DNA of 8,136 nt from Pseudomonas sp. (GTDB lineage Bacteria > Pseudomonadota > Gammaproteobacteria > Pseudomonadales > Pseudomonadaceae), in NCBI GenBank assembly GCA_003525045.1, contig DQGF01000289.1, positions 1-8,136 on the forward strand, given 5' to 3'. Below are positions 6,817-8,136 of the stretch, one piece after another. The notes under the pieces are model-generated. The model was not told the origin of the DNA. It did no database searches and saw nothing but the letters and a program-made list of their open reading frames with translations. Numbering within the stretch: the first letter of the stretch is position 1; each line of letters starts with the position of its first letter. Both the position numbers and the translations under genes were made by a program.

Positions 6817-7053
6817 ATGAGCACCATCGAAGAGCGCGTCAAGAAAATCGTTGCCGAGCAACTGGGCGTTAAAGAAGAAGAAGTGGTCAACACTGCTTCC
6901 TTCGTCGAAGACCTGGGTGCCGACTCCCTTGACACCGTTGAGCTGGTGATGGCTCTGGAAGAGGAATTCGAGACCGAAATCCCTGACGAAGAAGCTGAGA
7001 AGATCACTACTGTGCAAGCCGCAATCGATTACGTTACTAACCACCAGGCTTAA
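6817..7053 (+). CDS. acpP: Acyl carrier protein AcpP
   Basis: A 78-residue, very acidic four-helix carrier protein. S37 in GADSLD is the attachment serine for 4'-phosphopantetheine. It carries the growing acyl chain through FabD, FabF and FabG and on to PlsX. The sequence is full length and close to the E. coli protein ([18 protein letters not shown]). AGGAG lies at 6800-6804, 12 nt before the ATG, which is longer than ideal, while an AAGG at 6812-6815 is too close. Codon use is biased to GAA, AAC and CTG, as in highly expressed genes. It is preceded by a likely private promoter and followed by an intrinsic terminator, so it is probably expressed far above its neighbours. Confidence 0.98.
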   Translation: MSTIEERVKKIVAEQLGVKEEEVVNTASFVEDLGADSLDTVELVMALEEEFETEIPDEEAEKITTVQAAIDYVTNHQA

Positions 7054-7082
7054 TAGCTTGTAATCGTTGCTTGCTGTCATGG

Positions 7083-7117
7083 AAAAACCGCACTGCCATC
7101 ACGGCGTGCGGTTTTTT
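7083..7117 (+). terminator. Intrinsic terminator between acpP and fabF
   Basis: An 11-bp stem (7083-7093 with 7106-7116) has a GC-rich core, CCGCAC/GTGCGG, and an inner GCC/GGC pairing (7095-7097 with 7103-7105). It ends in six T (7112-7117). It would end most acpP transcripts, leaving fabF to read-through. I see no good promoter between it and fabF. Confidence 0.88.
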
Positions 7118-7162
7118 CTTTAGGCCTGATGCAAAGTCGTCATTTGAAAAAAGGAGAGTGCT

Positions 7163-8136
7163 GTGTCGCGTAGACGCGTCGTAGTCACCGGTATGGGTAT
7201 GTTGTCGCCACTGGGCACGGATGTGCCGAGCAGTTGGCAGGGCATTCTGGCTGGCCGCAGTGGCATTGGTCTCATCGAACACACCGACCTTTCTGCCTAT
7301 TCCACCCGTTTTGGCGGCTCGGTAAAGGGCTTCAATGTCGAGGAATACCTGTCAGTCAAGGAAGCTCGCAAGCTTGACCTGTTCATTCAGTACGGTCTGG
7401 CCGCAGGTTTTCAGGCCGTTCGTAACGCCGGCCTGGAAGTCACCGACGCCAACCGCGAGCGTATCGGCGTGGCCATGGGTTCGGGTATTGGCGGTCTGAC
7501 CAATATCGAAGAAACCAGCCGCACCCTGCATGAATCCGGCCCGCGACGGATTTCTCCGTTTTTCGTGCCCGGCTCGATCATCAACATGGTGGCCGGGCTC
7601 ATCTCCATCCAGTTCGGCGCCAAGGGTCCCAACGTCTCCATGGTCTCGGCGTGCACCACGAGCACGCACTCCATCGGAGAGGCGGGACGCATGATCGAAT
7701 ACGGCGATGCCGACGTGATGGTCGCCGGCGGCAGCGAGGCGCCGATCACGCCCATCGGCGTCGGCGGGTTCTATGCGATGCGGGCGATCTCGCAGCGCAA
7801 TGACGACCCCGAGACGGCCAGCCGCCCGTTCGACGCCGGGCGCGACGGCTTCGTGATCGGCGAGGGCGCGACGATCGTCGTGATCGAGGAGCTCGAGCAT
7901 GCCCGTGCCCGCGGCGCGCGCATCTACGGCGAGATCATGGGCTACGGCTGCTCCGCCGACGCCCATCATTTCACCGAGCCGGATCCGACCGGCGTCAACC
8001 CCGCCCGCGCGATGCGGCTCGCGCTCGAGGAAGCCGAGATGCAGCCGAGCGCGATCGACTACATCAACGCGCACGGCACCTCGACACCGCTCGGCGATGC
8101 AGCGGAGACGCGCGCGATCAAGCAGGTCTTCGGCGA
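7163..8136 (+). CDS. fabF: 3-oxoacyl-ACP synthase II FabF, 3'-truncated and mosaic
   Basis: An elongating ketosynthase that condenses acyl-ACP with malonyl-ACP. GTG 7163 is the start, with AAGGAG at 7151-7156. The frame is open to the window end (324 codons of about 414). Visible features are VVVTGMGMLSPLG at the N-terminus, catalytic C164 in VSACTTSTH and active-site H304 in INAHGTSTPLGD. The second active-site His and the C-terminal glycine loop lie outside the window. The gene is composite. Codons 1 to about 140 look like Pseudomonas fabF. From about codon 138-160 on, composition changes sharply, and the protein (for example ITPIGVGGFYAMRAISQRND and FDAGRDGFVIGEGATIVVIEE) differs from the Pseudomonas FabF I recall. 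The frame and active site are intact across the switch. The annotation as FabF is firm, but whether the two halves belong to one genome is doubtful. Confidence 0.9.
   Translation, partial: MSRRRVVVTGMGMLSPLGTDVPSSWQGILAGRSGIGLIEHTDLSAYSTRFGGSVKGFNVEEYLSVKEARKLDLFIQYGLAAGFQAVRNAGLEVTDANRERIGVAMGSGIGGLTNIEETSRTLHESGPRRISPFFVPGSIINMVAGLISIQFGAKGPNVSMVSACTTSTHSIGEAGRMIEYGDADVMVAGGSEAPITPIGVGGFYAMRAISQRNDDPETASRPFDAGRDGFVIGEGATIVVIEELEHARARGARIYGEIMGYGCSADAHHFTEPDPTGVNPARAMRLALEEAEMQPSAIDYINAHGTSTPLGDAAETRAIKQVFG
7575..8136 (+). other. Compositionally foreign 3' segment of fabF
   Basis: Counted directly, 48 of codons 1-140 end in A or T, but only 16 of codons 141-324 do. Leu codons before the switch are 8 CTG, 2 CTT, 1 CTC and 1 TTG, while after it all five are CTC. 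Glu changes from 7 GAA and 2 GAG to 2 GAA and 12 GAG. GCG, ATC, GTC and CGC become dominant. The source looks like a higher-GC bacterium, which I cannot name. The left limit is approximate because the boundary falls in a conserved stretch (GSIINMVAG). The segment runs off the window. Confidence 0.8.

Noticed and set aside
7352..8074. Minus-strand open frame of 240 codons opposite fabF
   Set aside because: It spans the compositional junction and lies wholly opposite a clear ketosynthase. High GC3 removes stop codons on the opposite strand, and the product shows no recognisable domain.
1..8136. CRISPR arrays, insertion sequences, tRNA genes or attachment sites
   Set aside because: I saw no regularly spaced repeats, transposase motifs, terminal repeats or cloverleaf sequence in the window.

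Overview
The window is a fatty-acid-synthesis gene cluster from a gammaproteobacterium, almost certainly a Pseudomonas of the P. fluorescens type. Three things point there. The gene order is rluC, HAD hydrolase, S49 peptidase, then a divergent Maf/yceF, then yceD-rpmF-plsX-fabD-fabG-acpP-fabF. There is no fabH between plsX and fabD. The protein sequences match what I recall of Pseudomonas proteins, although no database search was possible. Every gene but one has moderately GC-rich codon use dominated by CTG, GAA and GCC, as expected for that genus.

Layout. Positions 1-2331 (+) hold a 5'-truncated rluC, a HAD-IA hydrolase overlapping it by 14 nt, and a short membrane-anchored S49 (SppA-type) peptidase. 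This run ends in a bidirectional intrinsic terminator at 2348-2375. yceF (Maf family) converges on that terminator from the minus strand (2957-2379). From a perfect-consensus promoter at 3026-3053, the plus strand then reads yceD, rpmF, plsX (TTG start), fabD, fabG, acpP and a 3'-truncated fabF (GTG start). The plsX-fabD gap (125 nt) has two hairpins. The fabG-acpP gap (191 nt) has a candidate acpP promoter and a GAAA-tetraloop hairpin. A strong intrinsic terminator separates acpP from fabF. No gene-free stretch exceeds 300 nt.

How the genes work together. yceD-rpmF ties ribosome assembly to lipid synthesis. PlsX makes acyl-phosphate from acyl-ACP for phospholipid synthesis. FabD loads malonyl onto ACP, AcpP carries the chain, FabF elongates it and FabG reduces the keto group.

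The main anomaly is in fabF. Codons 1 to about 140 look like ordinary Pseudomonas fabF. From about 7575-7640 to the end of the window, the same open frame continues with different codon use: third-position GC rises from about 66% to about 91%, Leu switches from CTG to only CTC, and Glu switches from GAA to GAG. The protein also diverges from the Pseudomonas FabF I remember. This is either a chimeric assembly joined at a conserved ketosynthase stretch or a real mosaic gene, and an artefact is the more likely explanation. I found no convincing new biological system. Smaller points are a probably leaderless yceD mRNA, an inverted repeat between the -35 and -10 of its promoter, and an 11-bp word shared by the two main intergenic gaps.
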